Assembly: GCF_004022465.1 (NCBI RefSeq)
Contig: NZ_SAVA01000007.1
Coordinates: forward strand, 174,593 to 238,592
Length of the DNA stretch: 64,000 nucleotides
Origin: Rhodobacter huangdaonensis
Lineage (GTDB): Bacteria; Pseudomonadota; Alphaproteobacteria; Rhodobacterales; Rhodobacteraceae
Reading direction: 5' to 3'
Part shown: positions 41,274-49,910 of the stretch, piece by piece
Position numbering within the stretch: position 1 is the stretch's first letter
How the letters are laid out: every line of letters begins with the position of its first letter
Notes under the pieces: model-generated
Told to the model about the DNA's origin: nothing
What the model saw: only the letters and a program-made list of their open reading frames with translations
Databases searched by the model: none
Position numbers and translations under genes: made by a program

Positions 41274-43391
41274 TCAGGGCTTGCGCGAGATGTCGCGCCA
41301 CCGCTCCACCTGCGACACATCCGTCTCCGCCTCGAGCGCGGTGAGCAGCATGTGCAGGTGTTCCACGTCCCTTAGCTCGACTTCCACGACAAGAGAGTAA
41401 AAGTCCGGCTTGCGGTCGATGAAATGCAGATCCGAGATATTGGCCTTCTGCTGGCCGATCAAGGTGCAGATATGGCCAAGCACGCCGGCGTCGTTCGAGA
41501 TCGTGATCTTGAGCGAGGCGGTATAGGCGGGCGGATGCTGGCCCGGCTGCCAGTGCAGATCGACCCAGCGTTCGGGCTGGTCCTCGAATTCCTCGAGCGC
41601 GGGGCAGTCGATCGCATGGATCACCACGCCCTGACCGCGATAGGTGATGCCGACGATGCGCTCGCCCGGCAGCGGCTGGCAGCAATCGGCACGGCGGAAG
41701 CTCTGGTCGGCGCCGAGGCCGATCACCGCGCGGGTGGGCTCGACCGTCTCGGGGCCGTGCTGGGCAAGCTCGGGGTAAAGCGTCTCGACCACTTCGCGCG
41801 CGGTGAACTCGGCCGAGCCGAGCCGGGCGAGCAGCTCGATCTCGTCGACCATGCCGAGGGTCTTGGCCGCGGTGCGCAGCGCCTTGTCGGACACCTTGCG
41901 GCCGACATGCTCGAAGGCGACGCGGGCCAGTTCCGCACCGAGCTTGACGAAGCGCGAGCGGTCCTCCTCGCGCAGGCTCTTGCGGATCGCGGCGCGGGCA
42001 CGGCCGGTGCCGACGATGTCGAGCCAGGTCGCCTGCGGCCGCTGCCCCGCGGCGGTGATGATCTCGACCGACTGGCCGTTCTTCAGCCGGGTCCAGAGCG
42101 GCACGCGGATGCCGTCGACCTTGGCGCCGACGCAGGAATTGCCGATCCGGGTGTGGATCGCATAGGCGAAGTCGATCGGCGTCGCGCCCTTCGGCAGCTT
42201 CACCACATCGCCCTTGGGCGTGAAGCAGAACACCTGGTCGGAATACATCTCGAGCTTGACGTTCTCGAGGAATTCCTCGTGATCGCCCTCGGTGAAACGC
42301 TCGGTCAGCGAGGACAGCCACTTCGCCGGATCGACGGCGAAAGGGTTCTCGGCGGGTTCGCCGTCGCGGTAGGACCAGTGTGCGGCGACGCCGGCCTCGG
42401 CCACCTCGTGCATCTGCCGGGTGCGGATCTGCACCTCGACGCGCTTGCCGTCGCGGCCGGTCACCGTGGTGTGGATCGAGCGGTAGCCGTTCGTCTTCGG
42501 CTGGGAGATGTAATCCTTGAACCGGCCCGGCACGGCGCGCCAGCGCTGATGGATCAGCCCGACGACGCGATAGCAATCCTCGACGTTCTCGGTGATGACG
42601 CGGAAGCCGTAGATGTCGGACAGACGCGAGAAGGCAAGCTGCTTCTCCTCCATCTTGCGCCAGATCGAATAGGGGCGCTTTGCCCGGCCGAAGACGTCGG
42701 CCTCGATCCCGGCCTTGTCCATCAGCGTGCGGATGTCGTGCGTGATCTTCGAGATCACGTCGCCCGATTCCTTCTGCAGCGAGACAAAGCGGCGGATGAT
42801 CGAGGTGCGGGCCTCGGGGTTCAGCACCTTGAAGGCAAGGTCCTCGAGCTCCTCGCGCATCCACTGCATGCCCATGCGGCCGGCAAGCGGGGCGAAGATC
42901 TCCATCGTCTCGCGCGCCTTCTGCACCTGCTTCTCGGCGCGCATCGACTTGATCGTGCGCATGTTGTGCAGCCGGTCGGCGAGCTTCACCAGCAGCACGC
43001 GGATGTCCTTCGACATCGCCATCAGGAGCTTGCGGAAATTCTCCGCCTGCTTCGAGGCATTCGAGGACAGCTGCAGGTTGGTGAGCTTGGTGACGCCATC
43101 GACGAGCTCGGCGATCTCGTGGCCGAAAAGCCCCTCGACCTCGGTATAGGTCGAACGGGTGTCCTCGATCGTGTCGTGCAGAAGCGCCGTGACGATCGTC
43201 GCATCGTCAAGCCGCTGCTCGGTCAGGATCGCGGCGACGGCGACGGGATGGGTGAAATAGGATTCCCCCGACTGCCGGAACTGACCCTCGTGCATCTTCA
43301 TGCCATAGACATAGGCCCGGCGGATCAGCTCGGCATCGGTATGCGGGTTATAGTTGCGGACAAGCGCGATCAGGTCTTCGACGTCGATCAT
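41274..43391 (-). CDS. rsh: Bifunctional (p)ppGpp synthetase/hydrolase Rsh
   Basis: 705 aa. The hydrolase HD motif is in ALLHDTIEDTRST; the hydrolase region also has KLADRLHNMRTI. The synthetase region follows (RPYSIWRKMEEKQLAFSRLSD, then TNGYRSIHTTV). TGS is near residues 390-450 (FTPKGDVVKLPKGATPIDFAY) and the ACT domain is at the C-terminus. It makes and degrades the alarmone. It is 31 nt downstream of rpoZ, whose product is part of the ppGpp response. Confidence 0.97.
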   Translation of the reverse strand: MIDVEDLIALVRNYNPHTDAELIRRAYVYGMKMHEGQFRQSGESYFTHPVAVAAILTEQRLDDATIVTALLHDTIEDTRSTYTEVEGLFGHEIAELVDGVTKLTNLQLSSNASKQAENFRKLLMAMSKDIRVLLVKLADRLHNMRTIKSMRAEKQVQKARETMEIFAPLAGRMGMQWMREELEDLAFKVLNPEARTSIIRRFVSLQKESGDVISKITHDIRTLMDKAGIEADVFGRAKRPYSIWRKMEEKQLAFSRLSDIYGFRVITENVEDCYRVVGLIHQRWRAVPGRFKDYISQPKTNGYRSIHTTVTGRDGKRVEVQIRTRQMHEVAEAGVAAHWSYRDGEPAENPFAVDPAKWLSSLTERFTEGDHEEFLENVKLEMYSDQVFCFTPKGDVVKLPKGATPIDFAYAIHTRIGNSCVGAKVDGIRVPLWTRLKNGQSVEIITAAGQRPQATWLDIVGTGRARAAIRKSLREEDRSRFVKLGAELARVAFEHVGRKVSDKALRTAAKTLGMVDEIELLARLGSAEFTAREVVETLYPELAQHGPETVEPTRAVIGLGADQSFRRADCCQPLPGERIVGITYRGQGVVIHAIDCPALEEFEDQPERWVDLHWQPGQHPPAYTASLKITISNDAGVLGHICTLIGQQKANISDLHFIDRKPDFYSLVVEVELRDVEHLHMLLTALEAETDVSQVERWRDISRKP

Positions 43392-43422
43392 TCGCGCATC
43401 CGCCCCCCGCCGGTCGTGCGAT

Positions 43423-43779
43423 TCAGTCGCGACCCTGCGCGTCCATCAGGGCGCGCAGCATGCGCTCTTCGTCCATGTCGTCGGCGCGCGGACGATCGGG
43501 GGTTTCACCCGACATCAGCATCGCCATCGAATCCTCTTCGGGTTCGTCGACTTCGATCTGGGTCTGATGCGACTCGATCAGACGTTCACGCAGATCCTCG
43601 GCGGACTGCGTCTCTTCGGCGATCTCGCGCAGGGCGACCACCGGGTTCTTGTCGTTGTCGCGGTCCACCGTCAGCGGAGAGCCGGCAGCGATTTCGCGTG
43701 CCCGATGCGCTGCGAGCATCACCAGCTCGAAGCGGTTCGGAACCTTGTCAACGCAATCTTCAACCGTCACGCGGGCCAT
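43423..43779 (-). CDS. rpoZ: RNA polymerase omega subunit
   Basis: 118 aa. MARVTVEDCVDKVPNRFELVM, then AAHRAREIAAGS and NDKNPVVALREIAEET, are typical of omega. The last ~50 residues are acidic, as often in alphaproteobacteria. It helps RNA polymerase assembly. A promoter with a palindromic -10 region lies upstream (43812-43845). rpoZ-rsh lie in one unit. Confidence 0.97.
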   Translation of the reverse strand: MARVTVEDCVDKVPNRFELVMLAAHRAREIAAGSPLTVDRDNDKNPVVALREIAEETQSAEDLRERLIESHQTQIEVDEPEEDSMAMLMSGETPDRPRADDMDEERMLRALMDAQGRD

Positions 43780-43811
43780 TGGCATCTCCAATCGGACTTG
43801 GGAGGTGTGAA

Positions 43812-43845
43812 GCGCCTATTTAGGCGCAATATCGGGGCTTGACAA
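43812..43845 (-). promoter_or_regulatory. rpoZ promoter with a palindrome over the -10 region
   Basis: On the minus strand TTGTCA (43845-43840) and TAAATA (43822-43817) are separated by 17 nt. A perfect palindrome GCGCCTA-TT-TAGGCGC (43812-43827) covers the -10 box. The promoter lies directly after the folK stop, so rpoZ-rsh can be transcribed on its own. The palindrome could be an operator or form an RNA hairpin. Confidence 0.6.
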
Positions 43846-43849
43846 GCGC

Positions 43850-44434
43850 TCAATCCGGCACCCCCACCGGCTCGAGCGGCACGAGTGCGGCTTTTTCCGC
43901 CTCGGGCAGGGCTGCGACCATTTCCGCCACGCTCTGGCCGGTCGCGGGGTGGCGCCAGCCGGGCGCGATCTCGGCGAGGGGAATCAGCACGAAACCGCGA
44001 TCCTGCAGGCGCGGGTGCGGCAAGATCAGCTCGGAGGGCGTCTCGCGCATCTGCCGCTCGAGCGGCAGCGCGCGCCAGGCGGCCTGGCCCTCGGCGTCGG
44101 GCAGCACGGTCTGGCCGGCGGCGATCAGGTCGAGGTCGATCCTGCGCGCCTGCCAGCGCTCGCTGCGGACCCGGCCGAGCGCGGCCTCGATCGCGTGCAG
44201 CCGGTCGAGGACCTGTTCGGGCGTCGCCTCGGCGCGCAGCACGGCGCAGGCATTGACGTAATCGGGGCCGGAGCCGGCGGGGAAGGCGGGCGAGCGGTAG
44301 AACCGGCTCACGGCCGCAAGCACAAGTCCTTGTTCCGGCATCCTTTCCAGCGCTGCCGCCAGGGTCTGCGCGGGCAGTCCGGCGGCCGACGGAAGATTCG
44401 CTCCGAGGGCAATCAGGAATGTGTTATTGGCCAT
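43850..44434 (-). CDS. folK: 2-amino-4-hydroxy-6-hydroxymethyldihydropteridine pyrophosphokinase
   Basis: 194 aa. ALGANLPSAAG, SRFYRSPAFPAGSGPDYVNACA, and ALGRVRSERWQARRIDLDLIA are the HPPK signature with the Mg2+ site in IDLDL. DLILPHPRLQDRGFVL-type box (SELILPHPRLQDRGFVLIPL) is also present. It transfers pyrophosphate in folate synthesis. The start MANNTFLIALG is chosen; upstream codons add an unconserved tail. Confidence 0.95.
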   Translation of the reverse strand: MANNTFLIALGANLPSAAGLPAQTLAAALERMPEQGLVLAAVSRFYRSPAFPAGSGPDYVNACAVLRAEATPEQVLDRLHAIEAALGRVRSERWQARRIDLDLIAAGQTVLPDAEGQAAWRALPLERQMRETPSELILPHPRLQDRGFVLIPLAEIAPGWRHPATGQSVAEMVAALPEAEKAALVPLEPVGVPD

Positions 44435-44574
44435 AAATACAGATATCCTTGCCCTCGGCCGATTGCTATGCAGTTCTGTCAGGAACTGTGCGCAGCGGCG
44501 TATTGGGGATATTCTTCCTCGCGTCAACCACTCACACGACGCCTACCGCTGCGCAAAGACGAAAGGAAGTGTTG

Positions 44575-45138
44575 ATGTTTTACAAGGACGAGCGGCTTGC
44601 GCTGTTCATTGATGGTTCGAACCTCTACGCGGCAGCCAAGGCGCTCGGGTTTGACATCGACTACAAGCTGCTTCGGCAGGAATTCGAACGGCGTGGCAAG
44701 CTGGTGCGGGCCTTCTATTACACGGCCCTGCTGGAAAACGAGGAATATTCACCGATCCGTCCGCTGGTCGACTGGCTGCATTACAACGGCTACGCGATGG
44801 TGACGAAGCCGGCGAAGGAATACACCGACTCGATGGGCCGGCGGAAGGTCAAGGGCAACATGGACATCGAGCTCGCGGTGAACGCGATGGAACTCGCGCC
44901 GCGCCTCGACCATGCCGTGCTGTTCTCGGGCGACGGCGATTTCCGTCCGCTCGTCGAAGCGTTGCAGCGGATGGGCGTGCGGGTGTCGGTCGTCTCGACG
45001 ATCCGCAGCCAGCCGCCGATGATCGCCGACGAGCTGCGCCGCCAGGCCGATAATTTCATCGAGCTCGACGCGCTGCGCGAAGTGATCGGCCGCCCGCCGC
45101 GCGAGGCCCGCGAACCCGAGGCCGCCGCCGAGGTGTAA
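44575..45138 (+). CDS. NYN-domain protein (LabA/DUF88 family)
   Basis: 187 aa. It has LALFIDGSNLYAAAKALGF, a conserved Asp in VKGNMDIELAVNAMELA and a Lys/Asp set in LFSGDGDFRPLVEALQRMG: the PIN-like metal-dependent nuclease core of NYN domains. These proteins are probably RNases; LabA relatives are linked to gene regulation in cyanobacteria. ATG 44575 is 5 nt after AAAGGAAG. It is divergent from folK and has its own terminator. Confidence 0.92.
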   Translation: MFYKDERLALFIDGSNLYAAAKALGFDIDYKLLRQEFERRGKLVRAFYYTALLENEEYSPIRPLVDWLHYNGYAMVTKPAKEYTDSMGRRKVKGNMDIELAVNAMELAPRLDHAVLFSGDGDFRPLVEALQRMGVRVSVVSTIRSQPPMIADELRRQADNFIELDALREVIGRPPREAREPEAAAEV

Positions 45139-45211
45139 GCCGGACCCGACGGGGCCGTCGCGACCCACTCTCTTGCGCGGGCCCGGCCGGAATGGTGGTG
45201 ACAAGATCCGG

Positions 45212-45237
45212 AAAGGGGGGCTTCGGCTCCCCTTTTC
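45212..45237 (+). terminator. Terminator of the NYN gene
   Basis: Stem AAAGGGGGGC (45212-45221) with TTCG loop and GCTCCCCTTT (45226-45235), one G-T pair, then further T. It sits 73 nt after the stop codon, in the gap to the converging Hint gene. Confidence 0.85.
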
Positions 45238-45255
45238 TGCCAGCTGGGGTGCAGC

Positions 45256-46368
45256 TCAGGCCGCCCATGGCCCGCGGCCTTGCGTGCGCGCCATCGTCAG
45301 TGCCTGCGCCTCGTGTGGCGCCAGCTCGCGCCGCACCGGCGCGGCATGCACCGGCAGCGCGCCGGCCTCGGCCAGCGCGGCGAGGGCGGTGGTGCGGGCG
45401 AGTGCCGGCTGCCGCGCCAGCCGCCCGGCGCTGAGGCTTTCAAGCCGGCAGCCGTCGGCGATCAGCAGGTGATGACGTTCGAGCATGATCCCCTGCCAGC
45501 CCAGCACGCAGGGCCGGTCGGGCTGCTGCGCGCTGCAGCCGTCGACCAGGTGCTGCGCGGCGATCAGCACCTCTTCCTCGCCGAACAGATAGTCGACCGC
45601 GGGGCCGGCGAGCGCGATGCGGTGCTGCGGCAAAAGCCACAGATCGGTGCGCTCGGCGAAGCTCGGCGCGCTCAGCCGCACCGGGCGCAGCGCGCCAAGC
45701 GCTGGCAGCATCACCCGCCCCGACCAGAGCACCGGCTGCGGCCCGGCATCGACGGTCTCGACCAGATCGCCCGGGCGCAGGCTGCCCGCCGGGCGCAGCC
45801 CCGCGGGGGTGGCAATGGGCGTGGCGGGGGCAAAGCAGGCGCCGGGACCGACCGGCTGCACATGATCGCCGATCGCGAGCCAGTCCACCCGCGGCCCGGG
45901 CCGCGCGCCACTTGCCCCGGCGACGAGGGCGGCCATCTCGGCGCGGCGCGGCGGCAGGGGGGTGCTGCCGGCGCGCTGGCGCAAGGTGGCCTGGTCAAGC
46001 GCTTCCAGCGTCAGCAGGCTGTCGCCGGCGGCGATGTCCCAGCTCCAGACAAGGCGCATCCGTCCGCCGGCAAGGCATTCCGCCGTGGCGTCGATCGACA
46101 GGGCATGGAAGGCCGCGCCGCGCCGTTCGATCAGGCCGAGCTGATGCCCGGTGCCGATTCCGATCGACAGGAACAGCCCCTCGCTGCCCATGGGCGGCAG
46201 ATGCAGCAGCGGCAGCGGCCCGTCCTCGCCGCGCAGCAGGGTGAATTCGAGCATCAGGCTGCCGCGCGGCCAAAGCTCGGGCAGGGCGCGATGCGCGAGC
46301 GCAATCGCCCCTTCGCCCGGCAGCTGCGCCCGCAGCCAGCCGCCTGCCTCGATCCGCGCCGCGCTCAC
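45256..46368 (-). CDS. Hint-domain (Hedgehog/intein-like) protein
   Basis: 370 aa. The N-terminal half (to ~175) is a beta-rich domain of unknown type (LMLEFTLLRGEDGPLPLL, then EGLFLSIGIGTGHQLGL). From ~178 there is a Hint_2 domain: GPGACFAPATPIATPAG supplies the N-terminal Cys, and DLWLLPQHRIAL, FGEEEVLIAAQHLVDG and LERHHLLIADG follow. Hint domains cleave the chain at the Cys by an N-S acyl shift. There is no obvious signal peptide. It is 4-nt coupled to the next Hint protein. Confidence 0.8.
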   Translation of the reverse strand: MSAARIEAGGWLRAQLPGEGAIALAHRALPELWPRGSLMLEFTLLRGEDGPLPLLHLPPMGSEGLFLSIGIGTGHQLGLIERRGAAFHALSIDATAECLAGGRMRLVWSWDIAAGDSLLTLEALDQATLRQRAGSTPLPPRRAEMAALVAGASGARPGPRVDWLAIGDHVQPVGPGACFAPATPIATPAGLRPAGSLRPGDLVETVDAGPQPVLWSGRVMLPALGALRPVRLSAPSFAERTDLWLLPQHRIALAGPAVDYLFGEEEVLIAAQHLVDGCSAQQPDRPCVLGWQGIMLERHHLLIADGCRLESLSAGRLARQPALARTTALAALAEAGALPVHAAPVRRELAPHEAQALTMARTQGRGPWAA

Positions 46369-47948
46369 GCGGCACGCCGATACAGCAAGCGCGCCTCGTA
46401 GGCGCGCAGGCTGCGCCGCGCGGCGGGGCCGTAGCCGGCGCCGGTTTCCGGGTCGAGTTCGGGGAAGAGGGCGCAGATCTCGGCCTGCACCGCGGCGTCC
46501 ATCGCGCCCATCACCTGCGGCCCGGGCAGGAAGCTCTCGCTGGCAATGCCATCGGCGAAGACGATGTGGTGACGGTCGAGGAGCAGGTGCACATACTCGA
46601 CGGTGCCGCCCTCGACCACCTGCACGGCGCGGCCATCGACCAGGTCCTTCGCCGCGACCAGCACCTCGGCCTCGCCGAACAGCAGTTCGGCCGCCGGATC
46701 GCGCACCAGCACCCGGTGCTGCGGCGAGACCAGCAATGGCCGCGTCGCGCCATGGGCCCCGGTCTCGAACCGGATCGGGGCGAAGCGGCCCTCGGCCGGC
46801 ACCGTGCGCCGCCCGATCCAGCGCAACGGCTGCGGCCCGGCGTCCTTGGTCAGCACCAGATCGCCCGGCATCAGCGTCTCGACCGCGCGCGGCCCGGCGG
46901 GGGTGGCAACGCGGCTGCCGGCGACGAAGCAGGGCACGACATGCAAGGTGACAAGGCCCACGTCCGTGTGCCCGTCGGAGCTCGTCGCTTCATAGGTGAA
47001 GTTGACGGTCTCTTCCTCGGGGTCGGCATGGACCGTCAGCGTGCCGTCGGCGTTCAGCGTCACGCTCTCGCCCGAGGCGAGCTGCACGGTGTCGCCCGGC
47101 TGCACTGCAACGCCGTTGATCTCGGTGATCGTCAGCGTGCCCGCGGTGCGGTTCACGTCGTTGCCGAGCACGTCGATCGTCTTGTCGCCCCCCGGTTCGA
47201 CCGTCGTCTCGTCATCGACGGCGACCAGCATGGTCTGGATCGAATCCCCCGCGATCAGCAGGTTCGAATCGTAATTCGCATCGCCCGCGTCGGCGATGCC
47301 GATGCGGATCGAGTTCAGCGCGCCGACGTTCACCGGGAAGGTCAGCGTCATCGTCACGGTGAAGCCGTCCATCTCGGTGTTGTAGGCGTCGTTGGTGTTC
47401 GAGATGTAGAGGTTCTCGTTGTTGGCGCCGTTGACGTTGTTGACCGAGGTGGCCGCGGTCGAGAGGTTCACCTCGACCGGCGCGCCGTTCACCCAGACCC
47501 CCACCACATCATTGTAGATCGAGTTCACGTATTCCGGGTATTCGTCCGAGGCGAAGGTGAAGCTGATCGTCATCAGATCGCCGGTCGGCACGAAGTCGAC
47601 GTCAAGCCAGGCCGCGTCATAGGTGCGCGTACCGGCGAGCGCGTTGAACCCGGCATTGTTGTCGATGCCGGTGGTGTTGGTCGAGGTGTTGGTCGCGGTG
47701 TTCGGGTCCGACGAGAACCAGCCGCCACTGTTGGTGAAATCCGCGGCATTGCCGGTCGACAGGATCACCCCGGTGTCGGACGGCGTCGCCTCGGGCGAGA
47801 TCGAATCGCCCTTGGTGTAGATCGCGGAGGAGTTCTTCGCGCCGGTATAGGAGGCATCGACCACCGTCACGCCGTCGCCAAAGATCGTCTGCGCCATCTG
47901 CATTGCAGTGGCGGAGGTGTTGTAGCCCAGCTCTGCCGCTCGTGCCAT
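46365..47948 (-). CDS. Choice-of-anchor L domain protein with a C-terminal Hint domain
   Basis: 527 aa. Residues ~10-215 match choice-of-anchor L: MAQTIFGDGVTVVDASYTG, SSAIYTKGDSISPEAT, ILSTGNAADF, and ISFTFASDEYPEYVNSIYND. A cadherin-like linker follows (DKTIDVLGNDVNRTAGTLTI). The Hint domain begins at VVPCFVAGSRVATPAG (Cys near residue 345) and has LLVSPQHRVLV and VHLLLDRHHIVFADG. Choice-of-anchor L proteins are secreted surface proteins. The likely use of the Hint part is release or cross-linking of the N-terminal part. No classical signal peptide is seen, so type I secretion is likely. Confidence 0.85.
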   Translation of the reverse strand: MARAAELGYNTSATAMQMAQTIFGDGVTVVDASYTGAKNSSAIYTKGDSISPEATPSDTGVILSTGNAADFTNSGGWFSSDPNTATNTSTNTTGIDNNAGFNALAGTRTYDAAWLDVDFVPTGDLMTISFTFASDEYPEYVNSIYNDVVGVWVNGAPVEVNLSTAATSVNNVNGANNENLYISNTNDAYNTEMDGFTVTMTLTFPVNVGALNSIRIGIADAGDANYDSNLLIAGDSIQTMLVAVDDETTVEPGGDKTIDVLGNDVNRTAGTLTITEINGVAVQPGDTVQLASGESVTLNADGTLTVHADPEEETVNFTYEATSSDGHTDVGLVTLHVVPCFVAGSRVATPAGPRAVETLMPGDLVLTKDAGPQPLRWIGRRTVPAEGRFAPIRFETGAHGATRPLLVSPQHRVLVRDPAAELLFGEAEVLVAAKDLVDGRAVQVVEGGTVEYVHLLLDRHHIVFADGIASESFLPGPQVMGAMDAAVQAEICALFPELDPETGAGYGPAARRSLRAYEARLLYRRAA

Positions 47949-48243
47949 GCCGTCCCCGCAAATGTGGGAGGCAGCGCAAACGCCGCACCGGAAACATGCG
48001 TCCGGCCGTGGTGTCGGGCCGTTTCGGCCTCGGTGTCATGGGGGCGCTTTGGCCCTGCTCGTTGCCCTGCCTCGGGTCATAATTATTGCGCTCAGCCTAA
48101 GCCCGACTCTCGCCACGAGAAAACCTTTTTCTTTCAAGGGGGCCGCGGCGGCGCCCCGGGTGTCTGCGGTGCAACAGTTCCGCCGCGGTTGTGCTCGCTT
48201 CCGGCCGGGGCTAAGCCTGATGGGCCATGAGAAGGAGCCCGCG
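47949..48243. other. Divergent region between the Hint operon and dapE
   Basis: A 295-nt gap. An AT-rich CATAATTATTG lies at 48079-48089, the only clear low-GC spot, and may belong to the minus-strand promoter of the Hint genes. GAAGGAG at 48232-48238 is the ribosome binding site of dapE. I see no gene here. Confidence 0.5.
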
Positions 48244-49383
48244 ATGCCGCTCGACCCCGTGAAACTCACCGCCGATCTGATCCGCTGCCCCTCGGTCACG
48301 CCGGGCGAGGGCGGCGCGCTCGTGCTGCTCGAAGAGGTGCTGAGCCGGGCCGGCTTCGCCTGCACCCGCGTCGATCGCAACGGCATCGCCAATCTCTTCG
48401 CCCGCTGGGGCGCGAAAGGGGCGAAGACCTTCGGTTTCAACGGTCATACCGACGTGGTGCCGGTGGGCGACGCTGCGGCCTGGACGCATGACCCCTTCGG
48501 CGGCGAGATCCATGATGGCGTGCTCTGGGGCCGCGGCGCCACCGACATGAAATCGGGCGTCGCGGCCTTCGTCGCCGCCGCGGTCGATCTGGTGACCGAG
48601 GCGCCGCCCGAGGGCGCGGTGATCCTGGCGATCACCGGCGACGAGGAGGGCGCGGGGCGCGACGGCACCCGCGCGCTCCTCGACTGGATGGCCGAGACCG
48701 GCGAGGCGATGTCGGTGTGCCTGGTGGGCGAGCCGACCTGCCCCGAGGTGATGGGCGAGATGATGAAGATCGGCCGGCGCGGCTCGATGACCTTCCGGAT
48801 CGAGGCGACGGGGGTGCAGGGCCACGCCGCCTATCCGCAGCGGGCGAAGAACCCGCTCCATGCGCTGATCGACCTGCTCGGGCAGATGACCGCGGCGCCG
48901 CTCGACACGGGCACCGCGCATTTCGAACCCTCGACGCTGCAGGTCACGACGATCGACTGCGGCAACCCGGCGAACAACGTGATCCCGGCGAAGGCGCGCG
49001 CCACGGTCAACATCCGCTTCAACGACGCCCACAGCGCGGCCAGCCTGATCGCCTGGGGCGAGGCGCTGGCGGCCGGGGTCAGCGCCGCGACCGGCGTCAC
49101 CTTCACGATGAGCCCCGAGGTCTCGGGCGAAAGCTTCCTCACCCCGCCCGGCGATTTCGTCGCGCTCGTCGCGCGCGCGGTCGAGGCCGAAACCGGGGTG
49201 AAACCCGTGCTCTCCACCTCGGGCGGCACCTCGGACGCGCGCTTCGTCAAGGACCATTGCCCGGTCCTCGAATTCGGCCTCGTCGGGCGCACGATGCACC
49301 AGGTCGACGAACGGGTCGAGGTCGCGCAGATCGAGACCCTCAGGCGCGTCTACGCCCGCGCGCTGCGGGAGTATTTCGCATGA
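48244..49383 (+). CDS. dapE: Succinyl-diaminopimelate desuccinylase
   Basis: 379 aa. The metal ligands of the M20 family are in GFNGHTDVVPVG, WGRGATDMKSGVA and ITGDEEGAGRDGT. GRRGSMTFRIEATGVQGHAAYP is the dimerisation domain start. DapE makes LL-diaminopimelate for lysine and peptidoglycan synthesis. ATG 48244 has GAAGGAG just upstream. It shares ATGA with the next gene. Confidence 0.97.
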   Translation: MPLDPVKLTADLIRCPSVTPGEGGALVLLEEVLSRAGFACTRVDRNGIANLFARWGAKGAKTFGFNGHTDVVPVGDAAAWTHDPFGGEIHDGVLWGRGATDMKSGVAAFVAAAVDLVTEAPPEGAVILAITGDEEGAGRDGTRALLDWMAETGEAMSVCLVGEPTCPEVMGEMMKIGRRGSMTFRIEATGVQGHAAYPQRAKNPLHALIDLLGQMTAAPLDTGTAHFEPSTLQVTTIDCGNPANNVIPAKARATVNIRFNDAHSAASLIAWGEALAAGVSAATGVTFTMSPEVSGESFLTPPGDFVALVARAVEAETGVKPVLSTSGGTSDARFVKDHCPVLEFGLVGRTMHQVDERVEVAQIETLRRVYARALREYFA

Positions 49384-49793
49384 TCCTCACCGAAACCGAC
49401 GATCTCGCCGCCTGCCACGCCCTGCGTCGCGCCGTCTTCATCGAGGAACAGGGCATCGCCGAGGCCGAGGAATGGGATGACCTCGACGGGCAGGCCGTCC
49501 ACCTCCTCGCGGTCGAGGGCGCCGCGCCGCTTGGCACGGCGCGGCTGTTCGTCGAGGGCACGGAAGGCCGCATCGGCCGGGTCTGCGTGGCGAAACCCGC
49601 ACGCGGCACCGGCCTTGGCGCGGCACTGATCCGCGCGGGCGTCGCGCGGCTCGCCGCGGCGGGCTGCACGCGCATCCTTCTGGGCGCGCAATGCTACGCC
49701 ATCCCGTTCTACGAGAAACTCGGCTTCACCGCTTTCGGCCCCGAATACGACGATGCCGGCATTCCGCACCGCGAGATGGAACGCCGCCTCTGA
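49380..49793 (+). CDS. GNAT family acetyltransferase (ElaA/YjcF-like)
   Basis: 137 aa. The pattern LRRAVFIEEQGIAEAEEWDDLDG, then RVCVAKPARGTGLGAALI (acetyl-CoA loop) and AQCYAIPFYEKLGFTAFG, is typical of this GNAT group. The substrate is not known. It overlaps dapE by 4 nt. Confidence 0.9.
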   Translation: MILTETDDLAACHALRRAVFIEEQGIAEAEEWDDLDGQAVHLLAVEGAAPLGTARLFVEGTEGRIGRVCVAKPARGTGLGAALIRAGVARLAAAGCTRILLGAQCYAIPFYEKLGFTAFGPEYDDAGIPHREMERRL

Positions 49794-49821
49794 CCCGGCC
49801 CGGGGCCGCTTCCGCGCCGCC

Positions 49822-49867
49822 TTTTCATCTTGGCCGAAATACCTCGGGGTGCGGGGCAGCGCCCCGC
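49822..49867 (+). repeat. Dispersed intergenic palindromic repeat, copy 3
   Basis: TTTTCATCTTGGCCGAAATA, then CCTCGGGGTGCGGGGCAGCG, then CCCCGC. This is the most complete copy of the unit; the last 17 bases form a hairpin. It lies between the acetyltransferase gene and rnr. Confidence 0.85.
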
Positions 49868-49910
49868 TTCCTTGCGTGACGGCACCGCGCGCCCGTGCTA
49901 GGTCAGGGGT

